From NCBI GenBank assembly GCA_021234155.1, contig JAJEKV010000072.1, positions 6,367,676-6,431,675 on the forward strand: 64,000 bases of DNA, written 5' to 3'. Positions 1 to 12,105 of this stretch are shown here, piece by piece. The notes beneath the pieces are model-generated. The model saw nothing but the letters and a program-made list of their open reading frames with translations, did no database searches and was not told where the DNA came from. The stretch comes from Isoetes taiwanensis (Eukaryota > Streptophyta > Lycopodiopsida > Isoetales > Isoetaceae). Each line of letters starts with the position of its first letter. The first letter of the stretch is position 1. The translations under genes were made by a program, and so were the position numbers.

Positions 1-133
1 GGCGTAGGAGGAGGTGGGCGGCTTCCAAACACTGAGAAAAGGCACGGGAATATTTGGCCCGAGCATTTTTAATCATCTCTGCATTCAGCACCGCTGCCAT
101 CACCACCATGGTTAGTAACGCATAGCTCTTCAT
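1..133 (-). CDS. N-terminus of a putative small secreted protein (cut by window edge)
   Basis: Read on the minus strand from an ATG at 133, the frame stays open to the window edge (44 codons). It begins MKSYALLTMVVMAAVLNAEM, a short basic start followed by a hydrophobic stretch, which looks like a signal peptide or membrane anchor. The following residues are not recognised. The ATG is the first in the frame, but no TATA box or splice signal was identified with confidence, so it may be a chance open frame. The rest of the gene would lie left of the window. Confidence 0.28.
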   Translation of the reverse strand, partial: MKSYALLTMVVMAAVLNAEMIKNARAKYSRAFSQCLEAAHLLLR

Positions 134-480
134 TTTATGCCCTTTGATTTGGAATGAAGAATAGAATGACGGAAGCAAAGATTTAAGCAGGCTTCAATAA
201 GGCATGCATTGGCACTAGCATGTGTCCCGTGGAGTATTTTTCGAACATGGCGTGCCGCCTTTGGAAAGATATCTCCTGAACATGACAAGTAAGTCTCTTT
301 TACATATGGTCTCCATGATAGCCTAGTTCAATATGCTTATGTATTGTTGATAATATACAATATGCCATATCCCATTCCATTTAAAATTAAGACAAAGATT
401 ATGGCCTAATTCCCACTAAGTGCCGGCTTTAAAATTAACATAGACATTATGCCCTCTTGAGCAGTAGATAGGCACTTTAG
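134..480. other. Non-coding stretch, nothing recognised
   Basis: AT-rich sequence without a convincing open frame, RNA gene or repeat boundary. Confidence 0.5.
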
Positions 481-856
481 CAAACCAAAGACAAAACGCT
501 GAGCAAGAAATTGCTTCATGCTTTTGTACACTTCCTTCTTCTCGATTCAAGGTTTTGTACTTTTGAATCAAATGCTTTGATAGCGAAAGTAAAACTTCCC
601 GCTAGGAAATGAAGAACCATTATAGGCACCAAAGAAACCCTTTTATCGTAAACAACTCAGATTTCGATAAACAACACAAACCAAGACAAAACGCTGAGCG
701 CAGCCCGTTTCATGCTTTTTGTACACTTCCTCTTTCTGATTCAAGGTTTTGTACTTTGGAATCAATGCTTTGGATAGCGAAAAGTAAAACTTCCTCGCTA
801 GGGAAATGAAGAACCATTATAGGCACCAAAGCCGAAACCCCGCTTATCGTAAACCT
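481..856. repeat. Tandem duplication of a ~170 bp unit
   Basis: Two diverged copies, about 481-651 and 677-856, share long identical blocks such as GACAAAACGCTGAGC, GATTCAAGGTTTTGTACTTT and GAACCATTATAGGCACCAAA. A short linker separates them. Small indels distinguish the copies. No coding function is evident. Confidence 0.85.
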
Positions 857-1502
857 TGATTTTTGTTTTTTGTTTCGGGTCTGAACTTTTCTCATCGGCT
901 ACTTTGCTTGAGGGATTGATGCTTTGAAGAGCTTTTGCCACCATTTGGCCATGTTTGGTGATTGTTGAATGAAGTTAGGGTAATAAGGATGATGCGGCTT
1001 TTAAATTGAAGATGGCTTAAAGGCCAAGTAAATATGAAAGCGTAACTTGGTTTGACCATGCAATAGTGTGTAGGAAGACCCGCAATAGCATTGCAAATCA
1101 TGTTAGATCTACAAATCATGTTAGATCAGATCGTGAGACTACAAATCATGTTAGATTCAATCGTATTTCAAAATATATGCTAATATTTTAATCAATTACA
1201 AATCAGATTCTCGGTCCGTCCATTCATTCAACAGATAAAGATGATTATATTTTCACTTCCAAGATGAATACTATGCCAAGTTATCGTCATCAGCCCGCAA
1301 CCTTGAGTATTTCACTTTTAATGCCATATTTTCCAAATATCTATCCTCAAATGTCTAGGTTTCCAAACTAAAATGGAAAGAAAATGAATTTCTCGCTTTA
1401 TCATTTGAGAAGTCATGTCATGCTGATATATAGGGCGTTGATGAAGACTTTATGTATGTTAACAAATTGATCACCAAAGATTTATAGAAATCTGGTATTG
1501 TA
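857..1502. other. Non-coding stretch, nothing recognised
   Basis: AT-rich sequence; the short phrase ACAAATCATGTTAGAT recurs three times near 1095-1155, otherwise nothing identifiable. Confidence 0.5.
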
Positions 1503-2831
1503 AACATGACAATAGCACTTTCAAACCAAGCGCCCCAAGAGGGCATTTCTCCATTGTGCCCGGCCAACGCAGATTCGCATGGGCCTCAGAAAAAGATATT
1601 ACATAAAAGTTTTTCTCGAAATCAAAACATGTACCAGCTTCCAACTAGGCATAAATAAAGCATAGTAAGGGCAATGTAAGACAAATAACGATAACATAGA
1701 ACTTAATTTGCCATTTCAAGTGCAAGCTCACCAACCTCTCTCCAAGCAATGAATATTTCACTTGTCACAACCACACTATGTGGTTCAACGACTGAAACAC
1801 GAGATTGTATTATCACAATGAGTAAAAATGACAAATGATAGCTGAATGCCTAGAATTTTACTCATCAAGAACAACTTGTAATCGACCTTTGTTCCGCTTC
1901 AAAGAACCTCATCTTGATGATCCAAACTACCTACATTTTGAGCATGCTTTTTAGAAAGTCACTTTTTGGTCTGATTGGGCTAGCCTAAACATCATGAAAT
2001 GCCAAGATTTTCTATCTTTCGCCATGATGATATGCCACATTAAGTCGCCAACAACAACAATGTAAAGCTTCTCCCGATTCATCACAAACTTCAAGTATTA
2101 TGCAAGGATGTTCACCCATTTTTATGTAACCTATCTTGTATGCATTGTGGAGGGGTTTTTCTTGACCCATTTACCATTTATGTACATGTATGTTCAATAG
2201 GGGGTCTTTTCTTAGAGTTTTTGGCACTAGGCTATCCTAGGTAGATTTTTTTCGAAAGGGGTCAAATTTAGCTTCTTAAAAATTCGTATACGGGTTACAT
2301 ATGAGTGCATCCCCTTGCAACTTCTTTCCTTTCTTCAGGTTACATATGAGTGCATCCCATTGCAACTTCTTCCTTTTCTTCAACCTTGTTGTTTTCAATA
2401 ATGCATTCTAATTCTAAGTATATATCAACTGAATGAGATACAAAGAGTCACATGCAGAACACACAACACAAGGAATGGGCAATTTAAACTTGACAATAGC
2501 ACTTTCAAACCAATATCTCCCAGTATGGCATTTCTCCATTGTGCCCATCAAAGTGCAGACTCGCATGGACCCGCGGTAATAAAGATATTAGTTAAAACGC
2601 TTTTTCGAAATCAAAAATATATACCAGCCTTTCAACCAGGCGTAAAGGGAGCATAGTAAGGGTACGAAGACAATTGACATAGAAAGTAATTTGCCCATTC
2701 AAGTGCAAGCTTTGCCTCAACTTCTCTCTCCAAACAATGAATGTTTCATTTGTCACAACCTCACCATGTGGTTCAACTTCTGAAGGCAATAGATCATATT
2801 ATCACTATGAGTCAAAATGACAAATGACATA
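1503..2831. repeat. Pair of diverged direct repeats (~340 bp each)
   Basis: The segment at about 1503-1844 recurs at about 2489-2831 in the same orientation, with shared blocks such as GACAATAGCACTTTCAAACC, GCATTTCTCCATTGTGCCC and TTCAAGTGCAAGCT. The DNA between them is unique apart from the 45 bp tandem described separately. It may be an old transposon-derived repeat; no coding frame or terminal repeat supports a class. Confidence 0.8.
2293..2382. repeat. Tandem 45 bp repeat, two units
   Basis: Adjacent units starting GGTTACATATGAGTGCATCC at 2293 and 2338 are nearly identical over 45 bases. Confidence 0.9.
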
Positions 2832-5021
2832 ATCGACCCCCAAGTTTTGGTCCATCGTTGAAAACTCTAGTTTTTTTCTAGGTCCACATGTACTTTATTC
2901 AGAGGTCACAAAAAAGTCTACATGCGGATCCGTGGTGGTGTGGTTTTATTGATTTGGTGGTGTTTTTAAGTGGATTGTGGAACGCTCATCGCTGTTTTTT
3001 AAGGAACCGGGTTTTGTGTTTTAGGAGGTGTGATTCTTTAAGGATATATGCTTTTTTCTTAAAATAACTATGGTTTTTGTTTTTTGAGGTGGAGTTGTTT
3101 TTAAGAAGGTGTAGTTTTGTAGGGTGTGGTTTATAAGTGTAGTTTTTAAGGAGGTGTCGTTTCGTGAAGTATGCTTTAAAGTGATATGATTTCTTAAGGT
3201 TTTATAGATAATTTTGTAAGCACCACCATACAATCATTGCCCTACTCTCATCCATATGACTCACCATGAAATATCCATGTTGTCATTACATCCCTTGTGT
3301 CAAAATGTTCTCATCCATATGAAGATCCCAAATTGAATTGAGTTGAATTGAACATTAACATCCATGCGGACTAACAAGTCTACCAGACCCAATTACCTCC
3401 ATGGTGGGGAAGTCGGCCATCCATCGCCAGATGTTGACCTGAAACCTGGCACTTGGATCAACCTTAGTGGATTTTACTTGGTTAAAACCTTCAGGTTGCT
3501 TAAGGCAACCAATCTTTTGTGCAAAATTTGCAAATGGCATCAATTACATTAGATCCCTAAAGCAAAATGAGGTAGTTACACTTAGATCTGAATATCCCGA
3601 AATAAGGTAAATCTTTTTAATTTGGAGGACCAATCGAGAAAAGTTGTATTTAGATGTGGGAAAAAAATTCGCTCAACTTGGATATGGGATGATTCAGAAA
3701 ATCGGGTTCAAAGTTGGAAGAAAATTTGGCCAGTGCATTTCCCTGAGACAAAACAAGGTCTGCACACTCAAATCATGATATCTCATGTTTTACTAGCATT
3801 TTTGGATTATCTTTGAAATATCTATCGAGAAAAAGTTGTAGGAACATGTGGGAAAAAATTTTGGCTTGATTTAGACTTGATGATGGAGAAAATGAGTTCA
3901 AAGTGGATCAAAGATTCTCGCTGAACTATCATAGAAAACCATATTATCATATTTTATTCTATGCTTGAAATGTTGATGCATCATCGGATAATAATGCATT
4001 AACCCCCTCAATCTCTTCCTCGTCCTCCTCTTTTACATCCATTGCTTTCAAGCATCTTTCTCTATGGTCCAAAACAAAGAAGCATATATGCCCCAATCAC
4101 ACCCCTGTGGTAGTCAAAAATTCAAAGAAGTGTATAAGCTTTCATACCATGTTTAGCACGCTAATGTGGCATATGATGAATAAAGGAAGTAGCACATGTG
4201 CCTCATCCTCTACAAAACCAAGCCTCACATGTTTGAAGCCCTCCGTGACAAAAAAACCGACGAGGTCTTCAAGGTGTTTTCTCATTTGTATGCTCATAAA
4301 ACATGTATTTCTATTCTCTTCTATTAGACTTGTCCTTATCCTTCGCCATCCTTGTTCCATGCCGAAGCACCAAAAATCTCTTCAGCCAATCCTCATAAAG
4401 TCATGGTATCAAGTGCTCTATTGCCGAAAGCAATTTTGAGTGATTGTAAAAAAAAATCAAGTATCATTTCAGCCACTTCACCTCCTCCGCCATAGAAACC
4501 CTCCATGCAAGCAAAGACCTTGTTTTGTCAAACTAAGGACAAATTGCTCATAACTATTCCTTTTTGCAACTATTGACTATACAATTTTGAGTTGATTGTG
4601 AAAACATGATTCAATTATGTAGCCACTTTACATACCGCCAATTTCTACGAAATGCTCATCTTCCTTCTCCACTTCACTCCCTCAAATACATCGATGTATT
4701 ATAAGTGTGTCCATTTCATGGTTGTCACATGGAATCGGTTTATACGCAAGAACGCCGGGCACCCATTACTAGTGACCATTAAAACATAATATTCTATGGT
4801 ATTACTTGGACCTTTGGTTGTTTGAGCTATGAGCTTCATAAACATAAGTGTGCTTCAACACTTTTAATTGTTAAAGATCTAGTGAAGTTGTTTTGACATT
4901 TGAATGGTGAAAGAAGATTGATTCAATAATTCTTCTTGAAGTGGTTGAATTGTATTAACAAGTGTTTAAATTTCTCACGGCCATGGAGGGCAACCCTTCG
5001 TGCGCAGCACCTTGTTTCCCT
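2832..5021. other. Non-coding stretch with one dispersed fragment
   Basis: No gene was recognised. The block ATGGAGGGCAACCCT plus its continuation (about 4982-5016) recurs with few changes at about 50056-50092, so it belongs to a dispersed repeat. A GT-rich low-complexity zone lies near 2935-3200. Confidence 0.5.
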
Positions 5022-6873
5022 TAGTGTCTTTTTGAGGAAAAAAAAACATTGGTCTCTCTCTCTATGCCGTCATAGGCACAACACTTTTTAAAAATTGTCT
5101 TTGCTTATGCCACCATGGGCACATCTCTTTTTTTCATTTTCCCTTTTTTTCTTTGGAACGAAAATTGTTTTTGCCTATGTAAGTATAGGCACAAATATAA
5201 TGTCTGTTTCTAGAAGCATCTACACTCTCCTACATTTTATTTTATCATGTCTTTTGGTTGTATCATTAAATACGGAAGGTTTTAGCTAGACTCGTCATTG
5301 TTGCCTTGGCTTTATTTGCACCTGAGCCACCACTGCATAACTTGCAGACCATATACCCCCTCAAAAAGAAAGAAAAAGCGGAACGACGATTTCTAGATAA
5401 CTTGTTTGTCGCTTTGTACATCATGTTATGCTTTTGTAGTTTAGATCTTTTTGTCTAATCAAGGTGCTATGCGCCAAGATAGGTTTATGTTATTTTTATC
5501 GCACGAATGACATGTTTGACAACCTTGTTTGCGCTTTTTATAATGATGTGTATAAATTAATGTCATCATGTCTTACAAAAACCTTCATATGAACTTTTTC
5601 AAAGTGTGGTTCTTATATCATTTATGTACTCTATTTCTTTTTATCTAGTTTTCTAAAAGAAGCTAAATTTGTTAAAATTATTTTAGTAAAATGACCCTTC
5701 AAATGGAAATTTTATTTTAAAATATGTTAATTTTCTTCTTTTGACCCCTCCAAAATAGCACCACACTCCTACGAAATAGGGCCTTTTTTAAAGTTTGAGG
5801 CCAAAACTAGCATATTTTAGGGAATCTTAGGGAATATTCTTTTATTAGTGCAACTACAGGTCATTAGTGCATTTGCTAGGTCACCTTGTTTATAGCCTAG
5901 ATCAAAGCCTACCGCCATATCACACGAACATCCAGGAAGAAACTGGATCAAACCCTAGTGACTTTTTGAGGGAAAAAAACATTGGTCTCTCTCTCTATGC
6001 CGTCATAGGCACAACACTTTTTAAAAATTGTCTTTGCTTATGCCACCATGGGCACGTCTCTTTTTTTCATTTTCCTGTTTTTCTTTTGGAACGAAAATTG
6101 GTTTTTGCCTATGTAAGTATAGGCACAAATATAATGTCTGTTTCCAGAAGCATCTACACTCTCCTACATTTTATTTTATCATGTCTTTTGGTTGTATCAT
6201 TAAAAATTTTATTTAATGTTATAGCAAGTACGGAAGGTTTTAGCTAGACTCGTCATTGTTGCCTTGGCTTTATTTCCACCTGAGCCGCCACTGCATAACT
6301 TGCAGACCATATACCCCCTCAAAAATAAAGAAAAAGCGGAACGGCGATTTCTAGATGACTTGTTTGCTGCACTTGTACATCATGTTGAGTTTTGTAGTTT
6401 AGATCTTTTTTGTCTAATCAAGATGCTATGCGCGCATAGGCTTATGTTACTTTTATCGTACGAATGACATGTTTGACAATGTATAAATTAATGTCATCAT
6501 GTCTTACAAAAAACCTTCATAATGGTTCTTATATCATTTATGTACTCTATTTCTTTTTATCTAGTTTTCTAAAAGAAGCTAAATTTGTTAAAATTATTTT
6601 AGTAAAATGACCCTTCAAATGGAAATTTTATTTTAAAATATGTTAATTTTCTTCTTTTGACCCCTCCAAAATAGCACCACACTCCTACGAAATAGGGCCT
6701 TTTTTAAAGTTTGAGGCCAAAACTAGCATATTTTTAGGGAATCTTAGGGAATATTCTTTTATTAGTGCAACTACAGGTCATTAGTGCATTTGCTAGGTCA
6801 CCTTGTTTATAGCCTAGATCAAAGCCTACCGCCATATCACACGAACATCCAGGAAGAAACTGGATCAAACCCT
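5022..6873. repeat. Large tandem duplication, ~934 bp unit, two copies
   Basis: Unit 1 (5022-5955) is followed directly by unit 2 (5956-6873). Both begin TAGTG then a run CTTTTTGAGG and end with AACTGGATCAAACCCTA. The copies are nearly identical; differences include a short insertion around 6200 and a deletion around 6475 in unit 2. Open frames in the units, such as the repeated MSVSRSIYTLLHFIL peptide, are not conserved between copies and look like chance frames. Confidence 0.92.
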
Positions 6874-6911
6874 ACTGCCATCGCTCGCAGGTAATTTCAA
6901 TAAAATTTTTT

Positions 6912-7056
6912 TACGTTTTATAAAAATCGTTTATAAGTTTTACGGGGGTAAATACCTCGGCGCTACCAGGCTCTCTGCCGCTCGCCCTCGCCTCGCCTAG
7001 CTGCTGAAGTATTTATCCCCGTAAAAACCTATAAACAATTTTTATATAATACGTAG
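6912..7056. repeat. Hairpin element with ~45 bp inverted arms
   Basis: Left arm 6912-6955 and right arm 7009-7056 are imperfect reverse complements; both contain the outer ATAAAAAT and the inner TACGGGG(G/A)TAAATAC block. The 53-base spacer is strikingly GC-rich in AT-rich surroundings. It resembles a small foldback/MITE insertion. No target duplication was resolved. Confidence 0.75.
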
Positions 7057-7219
7057 AAAACAATTTAATTGACCATTCACGGAGGAGGTTATCCACATGG
7101 ATTAAAACCCTAATAGGGCAAATTTGCTTCTGCATGTATACCGCCCAAGTTCAGGAATGCTTTCTTGAAATCTTGTTTTCACGTTCTTTATCCCATTTAT
7201 TTTAGACGCAATATGAGAG

Positions 7220-7367
7220 AAAGCGGGATTGAAGCTTGCTCATGATGCTACAGGGTTTACAAAGATTTTTTCCAGTGCTTGGCAGTCAGGCGATGGAGTA
7301 ACAGCCTCCAGTATTTCGCATCATGGGTCTGCTTCTGCTATGTTAACCGTTGCTAAGCAGCCTTCAG
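7220..7367 (+). CDS. Possible isolated coding exon, unrecognised
   Basis: From 7220 the frame reads a protein-like stretch including GLKLAHDATGFTKIF and SSISHHGSASAMLTVAK, and ends at a good donor (TTCAG|GTATGC at 7367). An in-frame stop lies just upstream, consistent with an acceptor AG near 7217-7219. No neighbouring exon was found and the family is not recognised. It could be a gene fragment captured or left by rearrangement. The call rests on composition and one splice site only. Confidence 0.28.
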
Positions 7368-9643
7368 GTATGCCAATTTTGACATGATTTTGCCATCATA
7401 GCTTTTGATGATAAGAAACTTCATCTTGTTTGCTACGTTATATTCCTTACCTTTGTGCACAGCGCCGGTTTATCGCTCGAGCCTTGTAAGGTTGCTGGTT
7501 TTGAAACTTTTATTGTAAAGTTGTTTATAGTTCGTCACGGGAAGAAAGCTAGGTAATCGTTTGAGTCCATAGAGTATCTTAATGATCACATTTTGCTTGT
7601 GTGAATGATATGCATGTAATCTTATGTCTTGTTTAATTTCTTGCTGCACTCATTTCTAATTTATGCTTCATGCTAGAGTGGCTTAGCCTGATGCATGTAT
7701 TTTACATTCCACTTCATTGATTTTATCGTTGTATACTGTTGATAGGTTGCTGAGACTTCTAGCATGCAATTTTAGAATTAAGTGTTGTTGGATTACATAT
7801 TGTATTAGGTTGCTGAGGGGAGCAGCACTCTTATAGCGTGGAATTTTCAGAATTGGATAAGAAGATCCTTGGCATTGTCTACATACATCATTGCAAATGC
7901 AGAGGTAAAATGAATTATTTACTATTTCACTAGCCAGCAAGGCTAGAATTTGCATAAAATTTGCATAGAGTTGATAGTTGCACTCGAAATAAATAAAAGG
8001 ACAGGTTTTCTATTATACTAGTCTGCCTTTCTCTGTATTTTCTTGTATGCAATGTAATAATTTCTGAACCTGGGCAAAAGTTAAGCTCATCATTTTTTGT
8101 AGCTATTTGCTTTGCTTATATACCTTCTATGTCTCTGCCATTGCCAATGCGTAGAGTCACGTTCTTGAATCGTAGTAAACTTAAACCAAAGCTAGCAATA
8201 ATCATTTCCTCGCATTTGCTGCTTGCCCTAAAGCCTTGTTATCGTCCTTTTTCCCTGAGCATTCACAAGAATTCTGAGTTTATGCCGGTGTGGCTACTGC
8301 CATGATGTCTGCAGACCTGCCATTCTATTACTATATCTTTATAGATAAAGAAATAAAAACAGTTGTAGTTGGAATAAAAAGAAATGAAAGGAAACTAGAA
8401 TTTATGTCTTTATTTGAAAAATATTTAAGTGTTGACAAGGAATTGAGCACTGAATTTGCATTGTCAGCATGTATGTGTGCTCGCATGCTTTCATGGAAGC
8501 AAGCGGAATCTTTTTTTTTTTACTATGTTTTGGAGCTTCTGTCATCTTTTTACAGTAAACCATAGAGGATCTTGTTCATATTGGGTAGATTGTTATCATT
8601 TTGATTCTACTGTATTTGCTTTTAATTGAAGATCTTTTATGCCGGTATATCTAAATGATGTCTTGACAATCAATAGTTTGTGATATTTTGTATAGGGACG
8701 AGATTCTAGAGTTTAATTTTGTATAAGGACGAGATTGCAGAGTTCAATGATGATATATAGTTTGTATAGGGATGGGTCAATTGGAATTATCAGGGTTCAA
8801 ATCCCTGAGCACTCTTTATATGCACTAATATGCATCTATATAGTTTATTAGATATTCGATATCAATTCTCATTGCTTTACAACCAGATGTTTTAGTGAAA
8901 TAAACTCCTTTTGAGATTAACAATAAAATGTCAATATGATATGGAATCAACAATTATTAATTTGTTGTATAAACTTATACCAATTTATGCTTTAAAATAA
9001 CAATGGAAAATTAACGATTTTTTGCAAAAACTAACCCCACTCACGTAATAGAAAACATTAAGAATTGGATGGAGAAACTTATAACAATTATTATCTTAAA
9101 AGAAGACAACAGTTTTCAAGTTGACCATACCTTATTACATTTATTCAGTTATGCCCTCGGACACACACTTGACATGTATATATACATTGATGTATATTTG
9201 TATAATTTGACAAAGATTCTTATTATCGCCACCGGTTTTCCCTCGAAAATCCTTGGTCGGGTTTTTTAACCCTGACAATAAGTTTCTTTAGGCCTCTTAT
9301 GGGTCCCATAGGCGATTGGCCTCAATTGGGCGATAAAAAAAAAATCATTCTCATTCTCATTCTCATTTATGAAACTAATATTAATTGCATTGTCAAAAAC
9401 AACCATCTTGCCTTGTTAGGCAAACCATTAAGCCTTATTCTGAGGCTATCTAGGTAATGTTACTTGTGATTGTCCCAAGAACAAATGTGTGTGTCCTCAT
9501 TACTGCATCCCACGAGCTCATCCTCATCATCATAATCACTAACTTGGCTGTCTATATATATGACAGCATCAACACCAACACCTGGACAAAAGCTTGTCTG
9601 CTCATGTTCAAGCACATCCTCCACAACTGCATCATGCTCATGT
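7368..9643. other. Non-coding stretch with simple repeats
   Basis: No gene was recognised. An open frame at 8290-8565 has no family resemblance. A CATTCT microsatellite lies at 9345-9366. A tRNA T-arm-like TCAGGGTTCAAATCCCTGA at about 8784-8802 lacks a matching acceptor stem. Confidence 0.5.
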
Positions 9644-11285
9644 TTATAAGGCACATCTCCACAATTGCTTCATAAACATGAGCAGGCTCAACTGCTTAGC
9701 AACAACTAAAAATGGTGTGTGCACAACTGGAATTATTTCAGATCTAGCTAATTTGTCCCTTAGCTTTCTAAGCCTCTCTTTAACCTTTTCTCGTGCATCC
9801 TTAATATTGGCATCCATCTGTCTTGTTTTCCCAAACAATTGAACATCAGTAAACTTGCATTTCCCATTCTGATCAAAGTACTTTGATCTGAACCTAGCAC
9901 TATGCTGCTCATATCTAATGTCACTCCTCTTTTGCAATTCCCTTTCCAATCTTGCATCTGCCCTTCTCTTCATGTCTTGCTGCCTTTTTCTCCAATTGTA
10001 TTTTCTTCCTATTCTCTACATGATTCTTTCTTGCCTTAGCTGCTTCCTTTTGTTTCTCATTAGCATCAATTCGAGCTGCAATCATTTCATCACTAGTCAC
10101 CATTAACCTGCATGCTAGCACCTCGGGAAGCTTGGATCTCCTAGCAACAATTGGTTGATGGCTGGCTTGCTTTGGGGCTGCTGCTGCTGCTGTAGAGACT
10201 GAAGTGGATGGTTGCATGTTCCCAACAGTGGCAAGTGGTTGGAGAATAGGTGTAATATGGGGTGGCATACATATGATTAGCATTGGTGCAGGAAGGGGGT
10301 GGCAGGCCAGCAGCTAGAATTTCTATTGCTACACCTTCATTTAAGAAGCCCGCAACAATATTAGATGTGGTCAATGCTTCACACAAGGATGTGGACACAA
10401 TAGTAGCCATGTCTTCTTTGCTAGGCTCCCCAAACTGTTGACCCCTCATGTAATGGCTCCTATTTCTTTTGAATCTAGTTTTGAAGGGAGAGAAACATGA
10501 CATGTCTAGAGGCTGTAATCTGTGAGAAGTGTGTGTAAGTAGCCTTAGAATATGTAAGCCTATGGTTTTGGCATGTTGAATGGCAGACAAGCTCACATGG
10601 GATCCATGGCATGGGATCCATGGCCATCACAAATTAGATGTGGATTATCAGAAGATATGCCACCATGGACATTGTTTTGAAAGTGTGCAAGCCAGCCATC
10701 AAACAATTCATTTGTAATCCATGCCTTTTTCTGGAAGGCCATGGCAGCTCTAGGTTCACATCCCAACATTAGATTTCTATCCCTCATCCTTTCACCTTTA
10801 AACACGTACAAATTAGGTAGCACATAACCTGCAGCAGATACACATGTGAGAACAATCAGCCACTCTCTATTCTTTGGTATAGTTTGAGTAGCATTTCTTG
10901 CTCCCCTCCTTGCCAAAATTCTCATACATGATCTGCTGCCAGCTTGTATTCTTGTCTCATCACAGTTCCAAATCTTTGGAGCAGTGAACTTAAATTCTGC
11001 TAGCAGCTTCTCTAAGGCACAGTAAAATGCCTCTAGATTATCTGAGTTCATGGCTTTAACCCGCTGAATTTCTACACATTAGGCAGACCTAAGGCTTAGC
11101 TCTGGATGCCTATTTTTGAAGCCTTTCCACCATCCCTTACCGGGCAAGCCATCTTTAAAACCAGTGTTCCTTTTGATGGCCATCTCACTTACCCTCTCCC
11201 TCAGCAGCTCCAATGTGACACCTCTCCCTTCATCAGACAGGAGCTTGCTATTCATGTCAAAGTGTGTTGAGCAACATGGCAACAT
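9644..11285 (-). pseudogene. pogo/Tigger-like (Tc1-mariner superfamily) transposase remnant
   Basis: Minus-strand remnant of a DDE transposase that would cut and paste its own element. In order: a CENP-B/Tc5-type DNA-binding helix-turn-helix portion (11285-11079, with GWWKGFKNRHPELSLRSA), then the catalytic core (11051-10593) with the first aspartate in IWNCDETRIQ and the second in HLICDGHGSHA, then the third in SHRLQPLD (10596-10141). A charged coiled-coil-like tail follows to about 9644. The segments lie in different frames and are separated by stops, so the gene is broken. Neither the N-terminal psq-type helix nor terminal inverted repeats were found. Family assignment is from the motif set and spacing. 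Confidence 0.85.
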
Positions 11286-11369
11286 GACTAAATGCCAGAT
11301 TTTTCATATGTTTGAACATAAAGTATAATGGTTGGATAAGACTTAACAGCTGACACAATAGCGGCACTA

Positions 11370-12105
11370 GACATATCAGCAAAAACACTTTGGCATCGTG
11401 CAATTTAGGAAACACCCCTATTCAGGTGTTATTTTCTGCCTCTGTGTATTACTTATCTCTAACCATGGTAATGTAGAGCACTTTGACTAACTATTCATTT
11501 CATCATGCAGTCAAGATAAAAACCAAGTAAATGAATGGCTAGTACAGAAAAAGATTCTTAAAAATGGATAAATAATCAAGGGTCGAAATTAGGGGGTTTC
11601 CTCCCCAGAACCTTCGAGTAAAATTGGAAAAATGACTTGATAAAGTAGATGCAGGCAAATTTTCGCTCGAAATTTTGGAAAAATAATGTAAAATTTGGCA
11701 AATTAGAGATATTTTTCTCAAAAATTGGTAAATATGAATAAAGGGTGGCATTTTTGTTGGTTAGCGCAAAATCTAAATTCGAGGCCTGTAGATGATAGGA
11801 TCAAGTGAGCACCAAGTTGTTGGCAATTGACAAAGATATTTGCATTACATCCTTATGGGCACTGGTATAATAGATTTGCAAATATAATACAAAACATATT
11901 ATTCTTATACTTAAGTTTGAGAATCACATGTATAAAGCTCGTAGTCTAGTAACCATTAGACTACTTGCACCACCTATACAGAAACAATAATATGTGGTTC
12001 AATAGTCTCTATGCGATAGCTCTATTTAGGTAGTGAAAATGGAGGTTTCCCAACCGCAAAGAAGGGCCTCGTCACGTCATATATCTTCAAGCTCCAAGAG
12101 AGATT
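11370..12105 (-). pseudogene. Fragment C: duplicated 3' end and downstream flank of the multicopper oxidase gene
   Basis: The interval 11886-12105 matches the last codons and 3' flank of the oxidase gene (about 51731-51945), with the same order of blocks (AAGTTTGAGAATCACATGTA, ATGTGGTTCA, ATAGCTCTATTTAG, GAAGGGCCTC). The similarity stops abruptly at CTCCAAGA. The flank before it (11370-11580 and 11800-11880) also matches DNA next to fragment A (about 13170-13400), so C and A share an extended duplication. A ~210 bp insertion at about 11580-11795 separates the two flank pieces. The short coding part is frameshifted and non-functional. Confidence 0.8.
11578..11795. repeat. Dispersed repeat inserted in fragment C
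   Basis: This stretch interrupts the flank shared by fragments A and C and resembles 54148-54360: both have a GGTTTC-type start, a GGCATTTTT block, and end with AAATTCGAG followed by TGTAG. It is probably a non-autonomous mobile element; the boundaries are approximate. Confidence 0.55.

Noticed and set aside
5867-6247. 126-codon open frame in the tandem repeat
   Set aside because: Not conserved in the other copy of the unit and without family resemblance; chance frame.
8784-8802. tRNA-like T-arm (TCAGGGTTCAAATCCCTGA)
   Set aside because: No 5' acceptor strand pairs with the sequence after the T-arm, and no D-arm or anticodon arm was found; at best a B-box or SINE relic.
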